From NCBI GenBank assembly GCA_017435865.1, contig JAFSEF010000090.1, positions 1 through 45,817 on the forward strand: a stretch of 45,817 bases of DNA, read 5' to 3'. Source of the stretch: Clostridia bacterium (GTDB taxonomy: Bacteria > Bacillota > Clostridia > Oscillospirales > Acutalibacteraceae). A program made the position numbers and the translations under genes. Positions within the stretch are counted from its first letter, which is position 1. Each line of letters begins with the position of its first letter. Positions 25,231-33,579 of the stretch are shown piece after piece. The notes under the pieces are model-generated. The model was not told the DNA's origin. It saw only the letters and a list, made by a program, of their open reading frames with translations, and did not search any database.

Positions 25231-26078
25231 TTCAACTTTGTGCCTTTGCCGACGAAGCCGACAAATGCTTTGACGGACAGGTCAGTGCATTAAAGGAAAA
25301 TAACATTTCCCTGCTTGAAATGCGAAAAATCGACGGCAACAATGCCGCGTTCATCCATATTGAAAAAGCAAAAGAATACAAAGAAAAGCTTGATTCCCAC
25401 GGCATTTCCGTGTGGTCCTTGGGTTCACCTATCTGCAAAGTCAGACAAGGTTTTGACCGTGCGGAATATGCAAAAAAAGTGGAGCACGCCTGCAAAGTTG
25501 CAAACGCACTGGGTGCAAAAAATATGCGTGTATTCAGCTTTTATCCGCAGTTTTTCCGCTTCAACAAAGAAAAAGTGGTCGAAGACCTGCGTTATTTCAA
25601 TTCCATAGCCGAGTCTTACGGCATCCGTTTTTGCTGTGAAAATGACACAGGGCTGTTCAACGCAACGGCTGAACGTTGTGCGTGGTTAATGCAGCAGCTC
25701 CCTGAACTCGGCTATATTTACGACCCTGCAAACTTCCGTGTCAGCGGTCAGAATTTTGAAGACACAAAGCAATTTTTACCCAAGGCGGATTATTTTCACC
25801 TCAAGGATGCCGTCGGCAAAAAAGTGGTGCCCGCAGGCTTCGGTGAGGGGCACATTGCAGACATTGTAAACAGTCTTGAAAGGGATGCCGTGTTCACAAT
25901 AGAGCCGCATCTGACCTTTTTCAGAGGCAGCAAGCAATACAATGCCGTGTTCGGCAATCAGTTTGATCTGAAGAGTGCAAGAGGAAGATTTGACTGTGCC
26001 GTGGCAGCTGCCAAAAAAGTGCTGACCGACTGCGGTTACACCGAAAACGGAACATGCTTTATCAAGGGAGAGAAATAA
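25227..26078 (+). CDS. Xylose-isomerase-like TIM-barrel protein (AP_endonuc_2)
   Basis: A 283-residue (beta/alpha)8 barrel of the sugar isomerase/epimerase superfamily. A likely metal site is visible in the family's order: Glu138 (CENDTG), Asp166 (YDPANF), His191 (YFHLKDA) and Glu226 (TIEPHL). Relatives act as ketose epimerases, inosose enzymes or, in the DgpBC/CarBC systems, as lyases that cleave 3-keto C-glycosides. Immediate coupling to a Gfo/Idh/MocA oxidoreductase (3-nt gap) is the pairing seen in those redox deglycosylation pathways. Which of these reactions it does is not readable from sequence. Confidence 0.9.
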   Translation: MIQLCAFADEADKCFDGQVSALKENNISLLEMRKIDGNNAAFIHIEKAKEYKEKLDSHGISVWSLGSPICKVRQGFDRAEYAKKVEHACKVANALGAKNMRVFSFYPQFFRFNKEKVVEDLRYFNSIAESYGIRFCCENDTGLFNATAERCAWLMQQLPELGYIYDPANFRVSGQNFEDTKQFLPKADYFHLKDAVGKKVVPAGFGEGHIADIVNSLERDAVFTIEPHLTFFRGSKQYNAVFGNQFDLKSARGRFDCAVAAAKKVLTDCGYTENGTCFIKGEK

Positions 26079-26081
26079 AAA

Positions 26082-27254
26082 ATGGCAAAACAGAAAGCAC
26101 GAATCGGCATCATCGGCTTCGGCGGTCAGGGCAGTGCGTATGTGCGTTTGCTCAAGGCAGGGCTCATTAAAAATGCCGAACTCGGTGCCGTTTGCGATAT
26201 TGACCAAAACAAACTCAACGCCCAATGCGAAAAATTCGGTATTACCGTGCCGAAATTCACAGACCATAACGAGCTGTTAAAAAGCGGAACGGTGGATGCC
26301 GTTGTGGTCACCACACCGCATTATTTTCATCCGCCCATTGTCATCGATGCACTCAACGCAGGCATTCACGCCATGAGCGACAAGCCTGCAGGCGTTTACA
26401 CCAAGCAGGTCAAAGAGATGATCGATGTTGCCGCACAGCATCCCGATGTGCTGTTTGCACTCATGCTCAACCAGCGTACCAACAAGGTCTACAACAGAAT
26501 GCGTGACATGATCCGGGAGGGTAAAATCGGTGAGATCAAGCGTGTGAACTGGCTGATTACCGACTGGTACCGCTCGCAGTCCTACTATGACGCATCCCCA
26601 TGGAGAGCCACATGGAAAGGTGAAGGCGGCGGCGTGCTGTTTAACCAGGCACCGCATCAGATCGACCTTTTGCAGTGGATTGTCGGCATGATGCCCGCCA
26701 AGCTGCAGGCACACTGTGCTTTCGGCAAATGGCACGATATTGAAACCGAAGACGATGTGACCGTGTACATGGAATTCCCAAACGGTGCTACGGGTGTGTT
26801 CATCACCGCAACCGCGGACTTCCCCGGCACAAACCGCCTCGAAATTCTCGGCACAAAGGGAAAGCTTGTGTGCACCAACGGCATGAAGCTTGAGGTCACT
26901 TATTCGAAGCAGGATGAACGCGAATTCAACCGCACCTACAAAAACGGCTTCGGCACACCGGGCAGTCAAAAGAAAGCACCTTACATCAACCCCGTTTCGG
27001 GACAGCATGTAACCATTCTCAACAACTTCGCAAATGCGGTGCTCGGCAAAGAAAAACTCTTTGTGCACGGCAGTGAGGGCTTAAACGGTGTGCAATTCAT
27101 GGATGCCTGCCTTTTAAGCGAATGGTTAAAATCTGAAATTACACTTCCCATTGACGACGAATTGTATTATAATGAATTGCAAAAACGCATTGCAACAAGC
27201 TCACTGCGTGAGAATGCCGGCAATGTCGTTCTCGATACCAAAGGAACTTATTAA
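26082..27254 (+). CDS. Gfo/Idh/MocA-family oxidoreductase
   Basis: A 390-residue NAD(P)-dependent dehydrogenase. The Rossmann motif IGIIGFGGQGSAY is near residue 8, and the acidic CDIDQNK favours NAD(H). The catalytic lysine is retained in a slightly altered motif, SDKPAGVY (usually EKP), and the active-site His is in FNQAPHQIDLLQW. The C-terminal domain has the usual substrate sheet (GTKGKLVCTNG). Within the operon it could oxidise a glycoside at C3, preparing it for elimination by the TIM-barrel protein. The upstream gap is 3 nt; the ribosome site GGGAGAG is inside the previous gene's end. Confidence 0.92.
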   Translation: MAKQKARIGIIGFGGQGSAYVRLLKAGLIKNAELGAVCDIDQNKLNAQCEKFGITVPKFTDHNELLKSGTVDAVVVTTPHYFHPPIVIDALNAGIHAMSDKPAGVYTKQVKEMIDVAAQHPDVLFALMLNQRTNKVYNRMRDMIREGKIGEIKRVNWLITDWYRSQSYYDASPWRATWKGEGGGVLFNQAPHQIDLLQWIVGMMPAKLQAHCAFGKWHDIETEDDVTVYMEFPNGATGVFITATADFPGTNRLEILGTKGKLVCTNGMKLEVTYSKQDEREFNRTYKNGFGTPGSQKKAPYINPVSGQHVTILNNFANAVLGKEKLFVHGSEGLNGVQFMDACLLSEWLKSEITLPIDDELYYNELQKRIATSSLRENAGNVVLDTKGTY

Positions 27255-27267
27255 GAGAGGTAACACA

Positions 27268-29076
27268 ATGGCACAACTTAAAATGTACAGATTTGCAAAC
27301 ACCCCCTATAAAGAAGCACCACTGCCCGAGGGCTACACCATCAGTGCGTATGAAACCGAAGCTGACAAAATGGCATGGGTGGAGTGCTGCAAAAAAGGTC
27401 TTGTTGCTGACGATGCGGATGAATCCGTTTTCGACAGCTGCATCAAAGACCATGACGACACCGTGCTTGAAAAGGACTGTCTGTTTTTAAATCACAACGG
27501 TGAGAGAGTCGGCACACTGACCGCCACGTTCCATCCCGAAACGCAGACGGGTGACTTCCACATGGTCGGCATCCGTGCCGATTACAGAGGAAAAGGACTC
27601 GGCAAATACCTGAATGCCTACAGTGCAAAAAAGATGGACGATGCAGGTGCAAAATGGTCGGTGCTGACCACGGACGAATGGCGTGTTGCCGCTGTCAAGA
27701 GTTATATTTCGGCAGGCTTCCGCCCTGTTTTCTACGATGAAAACATGCCCGAACGTTGGGAAATCATGCTCGACATTCTGGGCATTGACGAACTCGAAAT
27801 GTACAACGAGGACGGTACATTCAACCGTATGTTGCACCCTGTGAAAAAGGTAAAGATCGGTGTGCTCGGTGCACGCAGAGGCAAGAGCATGATCAACTAC
27901 TGCAAGGAAGCAGACAATGCCGTGCTTGTTGCCGTTTGCGACTGCTACAAGCCTGTTCTCGAAGAGGTCAAAGCCGATCTCAACAACGACGCAATCACCT
28001 ATTATGACAATTTTGAGGACTTCCTCAATCACGATATGGATGCAGTTGTGCTTGCAAACTATGCTAACGAGCACGCACCCTTTGCCATCCGCTGCATGGA
28101 AAAGGGTCTGCATGTCATCAGCGAGGTTCTGCCCGTGCAAACCATGAAAGAAGCAGTTGAGCTGATTGAAGCGGTCGAAAAGACAGGCAAGATTTATGCC
28201 TATGCCGAAAACTACTGCTACATGCCCGCACCCCGCAAAATGCGTCAGCTCTACCGTGACGGCGTTCTCGGTGAGTTCGAATACGGCGAGGGTGAATATG
28301 TGCACAACTGTGAACCCGGTTGGCCCGGCTACTCCTGCTGCGACCCGAACCACTGGCGAAACACCATGAGTGCATTCTATTACTGCACCCATTCCTTGGG
28401 TCCGCTGATTCACATCACAGGTCAGCGTCCTGTCAAGGTTACGGGCTTCGAGCTGCCGTTCAACGCAAGAATGGAAAGAATGGGCGCAAAAGCAGGTCCC
28501 ATGGGCATTGAAATGGTCACGCTTGAAAGCGGTGCGGTGGTCAAGAGCATCCACGGTGTCGGTCCGTCCAAGAACAGCATCTGGTACTCCATTTACGGCA
28601 GCAAGGGCAGAATGGAAAGTGCCCGTGAGGATGCCGAAAACGGCGGCACACAGACCCTTTATGTCAACTGCGATAACGAAGAGGGCGACAACGAATCCAC
28701 ACCCGTCAACACCCCGACCGCAGACCGCAACGCTTCTCGTGCCAACAATGCAGGACACGGCGGCAGTGACTACTACACCATGTTCAATTTCTGCGAAAAG
28801 ATCCGCAAGAGCCCCTTTGCAGACATCGTTGACGTTTATGAAGCCATGGATATGTTCCTGCCGGGTATGTTCGCTTATCGTTCGGTATTGAACGGCGGAA
28901 TCCCCATGGATATTCCGAATCTGCGTGAACCTGCAGAACGCGAAAAATGGCGTCATGACACCGCCTGCACCGATCCCCGCCTTGCAGGTGATCAGCTGCA
29001 GCCGAGTTACTCCAAGGGCAATCCCGAAATCGACCCCGCAGTTTACGAAAAACTCAGAGAAAAACTGAATAAATAA
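27268..29076 (+). CDS. Fusion of GNAT acetyltransferase and Gfo/Idh/MocA domain
   Basis: A 602-residue two-domain protein. Residues 1-180 are a GNAT N-acetyltransferase fold with the acetyl-CoA loop GIRADYRGKGLGKYL (101-115) preceded by HMV. Residues of about 195-600 are a Gfo/Idh/MocA domain starting KIGVLGARRGK. Two departures stand out. The nucleotide loop is poor in glycine, and the EKP motif is replaced by EVLP (286-289), so the usual catalytic Lys is absent. Glycosidase-type relatives such as GH109 also have EVP-like sequences there. His375 (YYCTHSLG) remains. The start is ATG 27268 (GAGAGG upstream), with no internal start signal or stop between domains. A role in an N-acyl-sugar pathway is possible. 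Confidence 0.85.
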   Translation: MAQLKMYRFANTPYKEAPLPEGYTISAYETEADKMAWVECCKKGLVADDADESVFDSCIKDHDDTVLEKDCLFLNHNGERVGTLTATFHPETQTGDFHMVGIRADYRGKGLGKYLNAYSAKKMDDAGAKWSVLTTDEWRVAAVKSYISAGFRPVFYDENMPERWEIMLDILGIDELEMYNEDGTFNRMLHPVKKVKIGVLGARRGKSMINYCKEADNAVLVAVCDCYKPVLEEVKADLNNDAITYYDNFEDFLNHDMDAVVLANYANEHAPFAIRCMEKGLHVISEVLPVQTMKEAVELIEAVEKTGKIYAYAENYCYMPAPRKMRQLYRDGVLGEFEYGEGEYVHNCEPGWPGYSCCDPNHWRNTMSAFYYCTHSLGPLIHITGQRPVKVTGFELPFNARMERMGAKAGPMGIEMVTLESGAVVKSIHGVGPSKNSIWYSIYGSKGRMESAREDAENGGTQTLYVNCDNEEGDNESTPVNTPTADRNASRANNAGHGGSDYYTMFNFCEKIRKSPFADIVDVYEAMDMFLPGMFAYRSVLNGGIPMDIPNLREPAEREKWRHDTACTDPRLAGDQLQPSYSKGNPEIDPAVYEKLREKLNK

Positions 29077-29088
29077 AGAGGTGTGTTT

Positions 29089-30651
29089 ATGAACAACACA
29101 TACAAGTATGTAGCACTCATCGGTATTGACGGCATGGGTAATTTCAACCAACATACCGAAACCCCCTGCATGGATGCCATTTTTGCAAACGGTGCCGTCA
29201 CTTACGATGCACTTTCCCTCGACCCGACAATCAGTGCACAGAACTGGGGTGCAATGCTGCTTGGTGCCATGCCCGCCGTGCACGGACTTACCAACAGCAT
29301 AGTCAGTGCACACCCTTACACAAACGATGCACTGCCTTCCGTTTTCAAACGCATCCGTGAAAAATATCCCGATGCCTATCTTGCCGCTTGCAACAACTGG
29401 AATCCCATTAACATCGGCATCATTGAAGACGGCATCGGTGTTGACAAGCACACCGCAGCCAATGACCCCGAACTTACCCCCATTATTCTCGACTGCGTTG
29501 CAAAAAAACCGAAATATCTGTTCGTGCAGTTTGACGACGTGGACGGAGCAGGCCACGGTTGCGGCTACGGCAACGAAGGACATCTGAAAAAAATCACCGA
29601 GATCGATGCCCTTGTCGGACAGGTGTATGAAGCCTACAAAAAAGCGGGTATTCTCGACGAGACCCTGTTCATCGTCACCGCTGACCATGGCGGTTGGATA
29701 CGCGGTCACGGCGGCTACACGGACGGCGAAAAGTATGTTTATTTTGCTGCCACAGGCAAAGGAATCGAAAAAAGTCAGGTCGGCTACGCAACCACAAAGG
29801 ACTACGCTGCCATCGTGCTGTATGCACTCGGAATTGACGTGCCCGATTATGATGCCAACGGCTTTTCGGGTCAGATTCCCGAGGGTCTGTTCCCCGAATA
29901 CAAGAAACCTTATTTCCGTCCCGAGGTGCGTTCGGTTGAATACACACCCTTCCCGACCCCTGCCATTGAATCAAGAGAAGGCCTGGGGGTATTCATCGAC
30001 AAAAACCGACTTCGTCTTGCCCTGTTTTTAGACAACGACCTGACCGATGCAACGGCTGAATATGATGAAACGGAAATCGGTCTTTGCAAGTATTATTCGG
30101 GCGGTGTGTACGGCTCGAGAGGCGAATTCGGTACCACAGGCTGTGCGGTTTACGAAGACTTCCGCTTCGGTGACAATGACTTCACCATTGCCGCATGGCT
30201 TCGCATTGACCGTTCGCTGATTTACGAAACCGACATCTGTGCCACCAAAGGCGGCTGCGGCAAAAACCGCAAGGACAAGGGATTCGTTGTTGTCATGCGC
30301 AACAATGACACCTTTATCAACATCGGCATTGGTGACGATGATGACGATTTCATCACCGCATTCCCTGAAGACATCAAGGACGGCTGGATTCACATGGCAC
30401 TCTCCGTGGACCGCAAAAACGGAGAAATCAAGTGCTATTATAACTTCAGACTCGCCCATGCAGGCCGCTTTGACAAAAACCTGCTGACCGACATTGATGC
30501 ACTTCCCCTTACCGTCGGCAACGATGCACTGCATTCGTTCAACAACGAAAACAACACCATTTTCAACATGGATGATTTTCTTGTTTTCGACGGCACGTTC
30601 AGTGACAAGGATGCAAAGCACCTTGCCGATTATTACAAATTCACTATCTGA
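29089..30651 (+). CDS. Alkaline-phosphatase-superfamily enzyme with C-terminal LamG-like domain
   Basis: A 520-residue protein. Residues of about 5-260 are an alkaline phosphatase/phosphodiesterase/sulfatase core: GIDGMGNF (first metal Asp), nucleophile region DPTISAQNWG (Thr or Ser), FDDVDGAGHGCGYG (metal Asp/His) and TADHGGWIRGHGG (metal Asp/His, then His). Residues of about 350-520 look like a concanavalin/LamG sandwich (DFTIAAWLRIDR, IHMALSVDRKNGEI, MDDFLVFDGTFS), a fold usually found on secreted proteins. No signal peptide is present, which is odd. ATG 29089 lies after AGAGG. It is the last gene of the operon. A substrate such as a phosphorylated or sulfated sugar is plausible. Confidence 0.85.
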   Translation: MNNTYKYVALIGIDGMGNFNQHTETPCMDAIFANGAVTYDALSLDPTISAQNWGAMLLGAMPAVHGLTNSIVSAHPYTNDALPSVFKRIREKYPDAYLAACNNWNPINIGIIEDGIGVDKHTAANDPELTPIILDCVAKKPKYLFVQFDDVDGAGHGCGYGNEGHLKKITEIDALVGQVYEAYKKAGILDETLFIVTADHGGWIRGHGGYTDGEKYVYFAATGKGIEKSQVGYATTKDYAAIVLYALGIDVPDYDANGFSGQIPEGLFPEYKKPYFRPEVRSVEYTPFPTPAIESREGLGVFIDKNRLRLALFLDNDLTDATAEYDETEIGLCKYYSGGVYGSRGEFGTTGCAVYEDFRFGDNDFTIAAWLRIDRSLIYETDICATKGGCGKNRKDKGFVVVMRNNDTFINIGIGDDDDDFITAFPEDIKDGWIHMALSVDRKNGEIKCYYNFRLAHAGRFDKNLLTDIDALPLTVGNDALHSFNNENNTIFNMDDFLVFDGTFSDKDAKHLADYYKFTI

Positions 30652-30665
30652 TTGACACAGAAAAA

Positions 30666-30693
30666 CCGCCCGACAGACTGCTCCGTCGGGCGG
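30666..30693 (+). terminator. Terminator of the glycoside operon
   Basis: The 9-bp GC-rich stem CCGCCCGAC (30666-30674) / GTCGGGCGG (30685-30693) is followed by a moderately T-rich tail. Confidence 0.8.
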
Positions 30694-30707
30694 CATTTAT
30701 TTACATC

Positions 30708-31130
30708 TTATTCAGCAACTGAATAGGTATAAACCGTATCGTATTTCTGATCCGCACACATATACAGGGTCGGATTTTTCAGGTCATACACCGATGACCA
30801 TTGGGTTGAATAAATTCTTCCCTCATCATCCGGCTCTGTTTTGTCAAAAGATACTGCCTGCAACAAATCCATGCCTTCTTCGACACGCAGAACAGCTTTT
30901 TTCCCGGTCAGAGTCTTGATAAGAATTTCATAGCGGTCCTCCCCTTGTTTTTCATATTCAAAGGGTACATCATGGAGATAAAAATTCGTAGCGGCAATGA
31001 TTCCGTTTTCCTTTTCCGTCACGATCATTTCATTTTCAACATACGAAACAACCACACTGTTACCTGCAGCAATGTCCGTTGTTCCCCCTGAAAAGCAATC
31101 CTGATTCTTTGCGATTTCATGCTCAATGCA
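30708..31130 (-). pseudogene. C-terminal remnant of a C45 / choloylglycine-hydrolase-like amidohydrolase
   Basis: The readable frame gives GGTTDIAAGNSVVVSYVENE, an ATNFYLHDV strand, RYEIL and a final TQWSSVYDLKNPTLYMC segment ending in YTYSVAE. This matches the last half of Ntn-type linear amide C-N hydrolases (C45 peptidase / bile-salt-hydrolase-like), where TQWS-x-VYDL is typical. The N-terminal half with the essential Cys nucleophile is missing. The upstream part of the frame overlaps the promoter and ribosome site of the plus-strand GH3 gene. No ribosome site for the fragment was found. I judge it a decaying remnant, although a short expressed protein cannot be excluded. Confidence 0.55.
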
Positions 31131-31139
31131 AAAAACTGC

Positions 31140-31168
31140 TTGACGAAAGATAACATAAGCTTTAAAAT
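31140..31168 (+). promoter_or_regulatory. Promoter of the GH3-nudC operon
   Basis: The -35 TTGACG (31140-31145) and -10 TAAAAT (31163-31168) have a 17-bp spacer, with the start codon 27 nt further on. Confidence 0.6.
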
Positions 31169-31194
31169 AATAAAAAACCATAAAGGACGGAAAG

Positions 31195-33579
31195 ATGCAA
31201 ATGATCGACAAATACAATCGTTTCAGATATCAACCCTGCCTGCCCCTTGGAAAAGACGGCAGACGCGTGACAGCATCCGAAGAGCACATCACTCTTTCCA
31301 AAAAAGCGGCAACCGAAGGCATTGTTCTGCTGAAAAATAAAAACAACACCCTGCCTCTGCAAAAAGGAGAAACCGTTGCCCTGTTCGGAAAAGCCACCAT
31401 TGAATACATAAAGGGCGGTGGCGGCAGCGGTGACGTACACTGTCCGTATATCCGCAATATCGCAGACGGATTTGCCGCCAAGGAAGATGAATACAAGGTT
31501 AATGTTTACAAACCTCTTGTTGAATTTTACAAGGATTATGTCCGCAAGGAAAGTGTCAACGTGCTGACACAGGAGCAGATCAATGCCCGTTGGGACATTG
31601 TCAACAACATGGAATTCTGCCAGAAGCGTGACGACATGACCTATGACACATTTGCCGCCATGCACGTAGTGGAAGCCGAGGTGCCCGAAGAACTGATCGT
31701 GGCTTCATCTGAAAACGCAGACACGGCCATTATCACCCTGAGCCGTTTTTCGGCAGAAGGCGTTGACAGAAGACCGCAGGGCGGTGACTATTATCTGTCC
31801 GACCTTGAGAAAAACCTCATTGACCGCTGTTGTGCACTGTTCAAAAAGGTCATCATTGTCATCAATTCCGGTGCCACGATCGACTGCGAATACTTTGCCG
31901 AAAACGATAAAATCGGTGCTGTTCTGTTTGCATGGCAGGGCGGTATGGAAGGCGGCAGTGCACTTGCCGACGTGATGTGCGGTGACGAAAATCCGTCGGG
32001 CAAAATGGCAGACACCATTGCAAAAAGCTATGATGTCTACCCCACCAAGGAAGACTTCTGGGAATGCTTTGACCATGTGGATTATTCGGACGATATTTAT
32101 GTCGGCTACCGTTATTTTGAAACCGTGCCCGGTGCAAAAGAGCAGGTGCGTTATCCCTTCGGCTACGGCCTTTCTTACACCTCTTTTGCTCTTTCCGACC
32201 TGCTTGTGTTTGAACACAACGACAAAATTCACACCGTAATAAATGTAAAAAACACAGGCGACAAAGCAGGTAAAGAAGTGGTGCAGGTATATTTCAGTGC
32301 ACCGCAGGGACTTTTGGGCAAGCCTGCAAAGCAGCTGTCCGCATTCGGCAAAACCAAGCTTCTCAGCCCCGGTGAAAGCGAAACACTGATGCTGTCGTTT
32401 GCCGTTGCGGACATGGCATCGTTTGACGACCTCGGCAAAATCAAAAAATCCGCTTATGTGCTCGAAAAGGGCGACTATACTTTCCATGTCGGCACATCCG
32501 TGCGTGATACACAGCAGGCTGATTTCACATACACACGCAAAGAAGACACCGTCACCGCACAATGCACCGACTGGTGCCGTCCGTTTAAGCTCGCAAAGAG
32601 AATGCTTGCTGACGGCAGCTTTGAAGCACTTCCCATGGGCGAAGAAAGCTACCGCTACGGTGAAGTTAAACCCTCGGGTGCAACCGTTCCTGTCGAAACA
32701 CAGATCTTTGACAATGTCGGCAGCACGGTCACCATGGATGAATTTGTATCGCAGCTGACAATTGACGAATTGTGTTACTTGGTCGGCGGTCAGGCCCCCA
32801 CGGGCGTTGCAAACACAGGCTGTTTCGGCGGTCTTGAACGGCTTTCCATTCCTGCCGTTCCCACGGCAGACGGCCCTGCAGGACTTCGTCTTGAAATCAA
32901 AACAGGCATCCCCACCACCGCATGGCCGTGTGCAACACTTCTTGCCTGTACATGGAACACTGACCTCATCGAGCAGGTCGGTGCCGGCGGCGGTGCCGAA
33001 CTCAGAGAAAACAACATCGGTGTGTGGCTGGCACCTGCACTCAACATTCACCGCGATCCCCTTTGCGGCAGAAACTTTGAATATTACGCGGAAGATCCGC
33101 TGCTTGCAGGCAAATGTGCCGCAGCATCAGTAAGAGGAATTCAGTCGCAGAAGGCAGCCGTTTCCATCAAGCATTTTGCCTGCAACAACAAGGAAGCCAA
33201 CCGTTTTGCAAGTGACTCCCGTCTGTCTGAAAGAGCACTGCGTGAAATTTACCTCAGAGCATTTGAAATCTGTGTCAAGGAAGCAGATCCGTGGACACTG
33301 ATGTCCTCTTACAACCTCATCAACGGTCTGCACACAAGCGAAAGCTGGGAGCTGCTGACCGGTATTCTGCGTAATGAATGGGGCTTCAATGGCATGGTCG
33401 TGACCGACTGGGGTGTCAAAAACAGACCCGTTGTGGAAGTAAAAGCAGGCAACGACATGAAGATGCACTGCGGCTACCCCGATGAACTCAAAGCTGCTTA
33501 CGAAGCAGGCGAGCTGACCCGTGCAGAACTTGAACTGTGTGTCAGCAGAATCCTCGATATGTTCACAAAGCTGATATGA
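31195..33579 (+). CDS. Glycoside hydrolase family 3 with reversed domain order
   Basis: A 794-residue exo-acting beta-glycosidase, probably a beta-glucosidase. The parts appear in swapped order. The alpha/beta sandwich (EGIVLLKNKNNTLPL, VVINSG region, FGYGLSYTSF) and fibronectin III-like domain come first (about 30-440), and the catalytic TIM barrel comes second (about 510-794). The barrel shows VPTADGPAG, LAPALNIHRDPLCGRNFEYY, SIKHFACNN and the nucleophile Asp738 in VVTDWG. This reversed order is known from some Ruminococcus albus and Butyrivibrio enzymes. No signal peptide is present, so it acts on imported oligosaccharides. ATG 31195 follows AAAGGA. It overlaps nudC by 4 nt. Confidence 0.95.
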   Translation: MQMIDKYNRFRYQPCLPLGKDGRRVTASEEHITLSKKAATEGIVLLKNKNNTLPLQKGETVALFGKATIEYIKGGGGSGDVHCPYIRNIADGFAAKEDEYKVNVYKPLVEFYKDYVRKESVNVLTQEQINARWDIVNNMEFCQKRDDMTYDTFAAMHVVEAEVPEELIVASSENADTAIITLSRFSAEGVDRRPQGGDYYLSDLEKNLIDRCCALFKKVIIVINSGATIDCEYFAENDKIGAVLFAWQGGMEGGSALADVMCGDENPSGKMADTIAKSYDVYPTKEDFWECFDHVDYSDDIYVGYRYFETVPGAKEQVRYPFGYGLSYTSFALSDLLVFEHNDKIHTVINVKNTGDKAGKEVVQVYFSAPQGLLGKPAKQLSAFGKTKLLSPGESETLMLSFAVADMASFDDLGKIKKSAYVLEKGDYTFHVGTSVRDTQQADFTYTRKEDTVTAQCTDWCRPFKLAKRMLADGSFEALPMGEESYRYGEVKPSGATVPVETQIFDNVGSTVTMDEFVSQLTIDELCYLVGGQAPTGVANTGCFGGLERLSIPAVPTADGPAGLRLEIKTGIPTTAWPCATLLACTWNTDLIEQVGAGGGAELRENNIGVWLAPALNIHRDPLCGRNFEYYAEDPLLAGKCAAASVRGIQSQKAAVSIKHFACNNKEANRFASDSRLSERALREIYLRAFEICVKEADPWTLMSSYNLINGLHTSESWELLTGILRNEWGFNGMVVTDWGVKNRPVVEVKAGNDMKMHCGYPDELKAAYEAGELTRAELELCVSRILDMFTKLI

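Noticed and set aside
27487-29709. 740-residue open frame on the minus strand
   Set aside because: It is antisense to the GNAT-oxidoreductase and phosphatase genes, has no ribosome site or domain, and has the Cys/Val/His-rich composition typical of a reverse-frame shadow.
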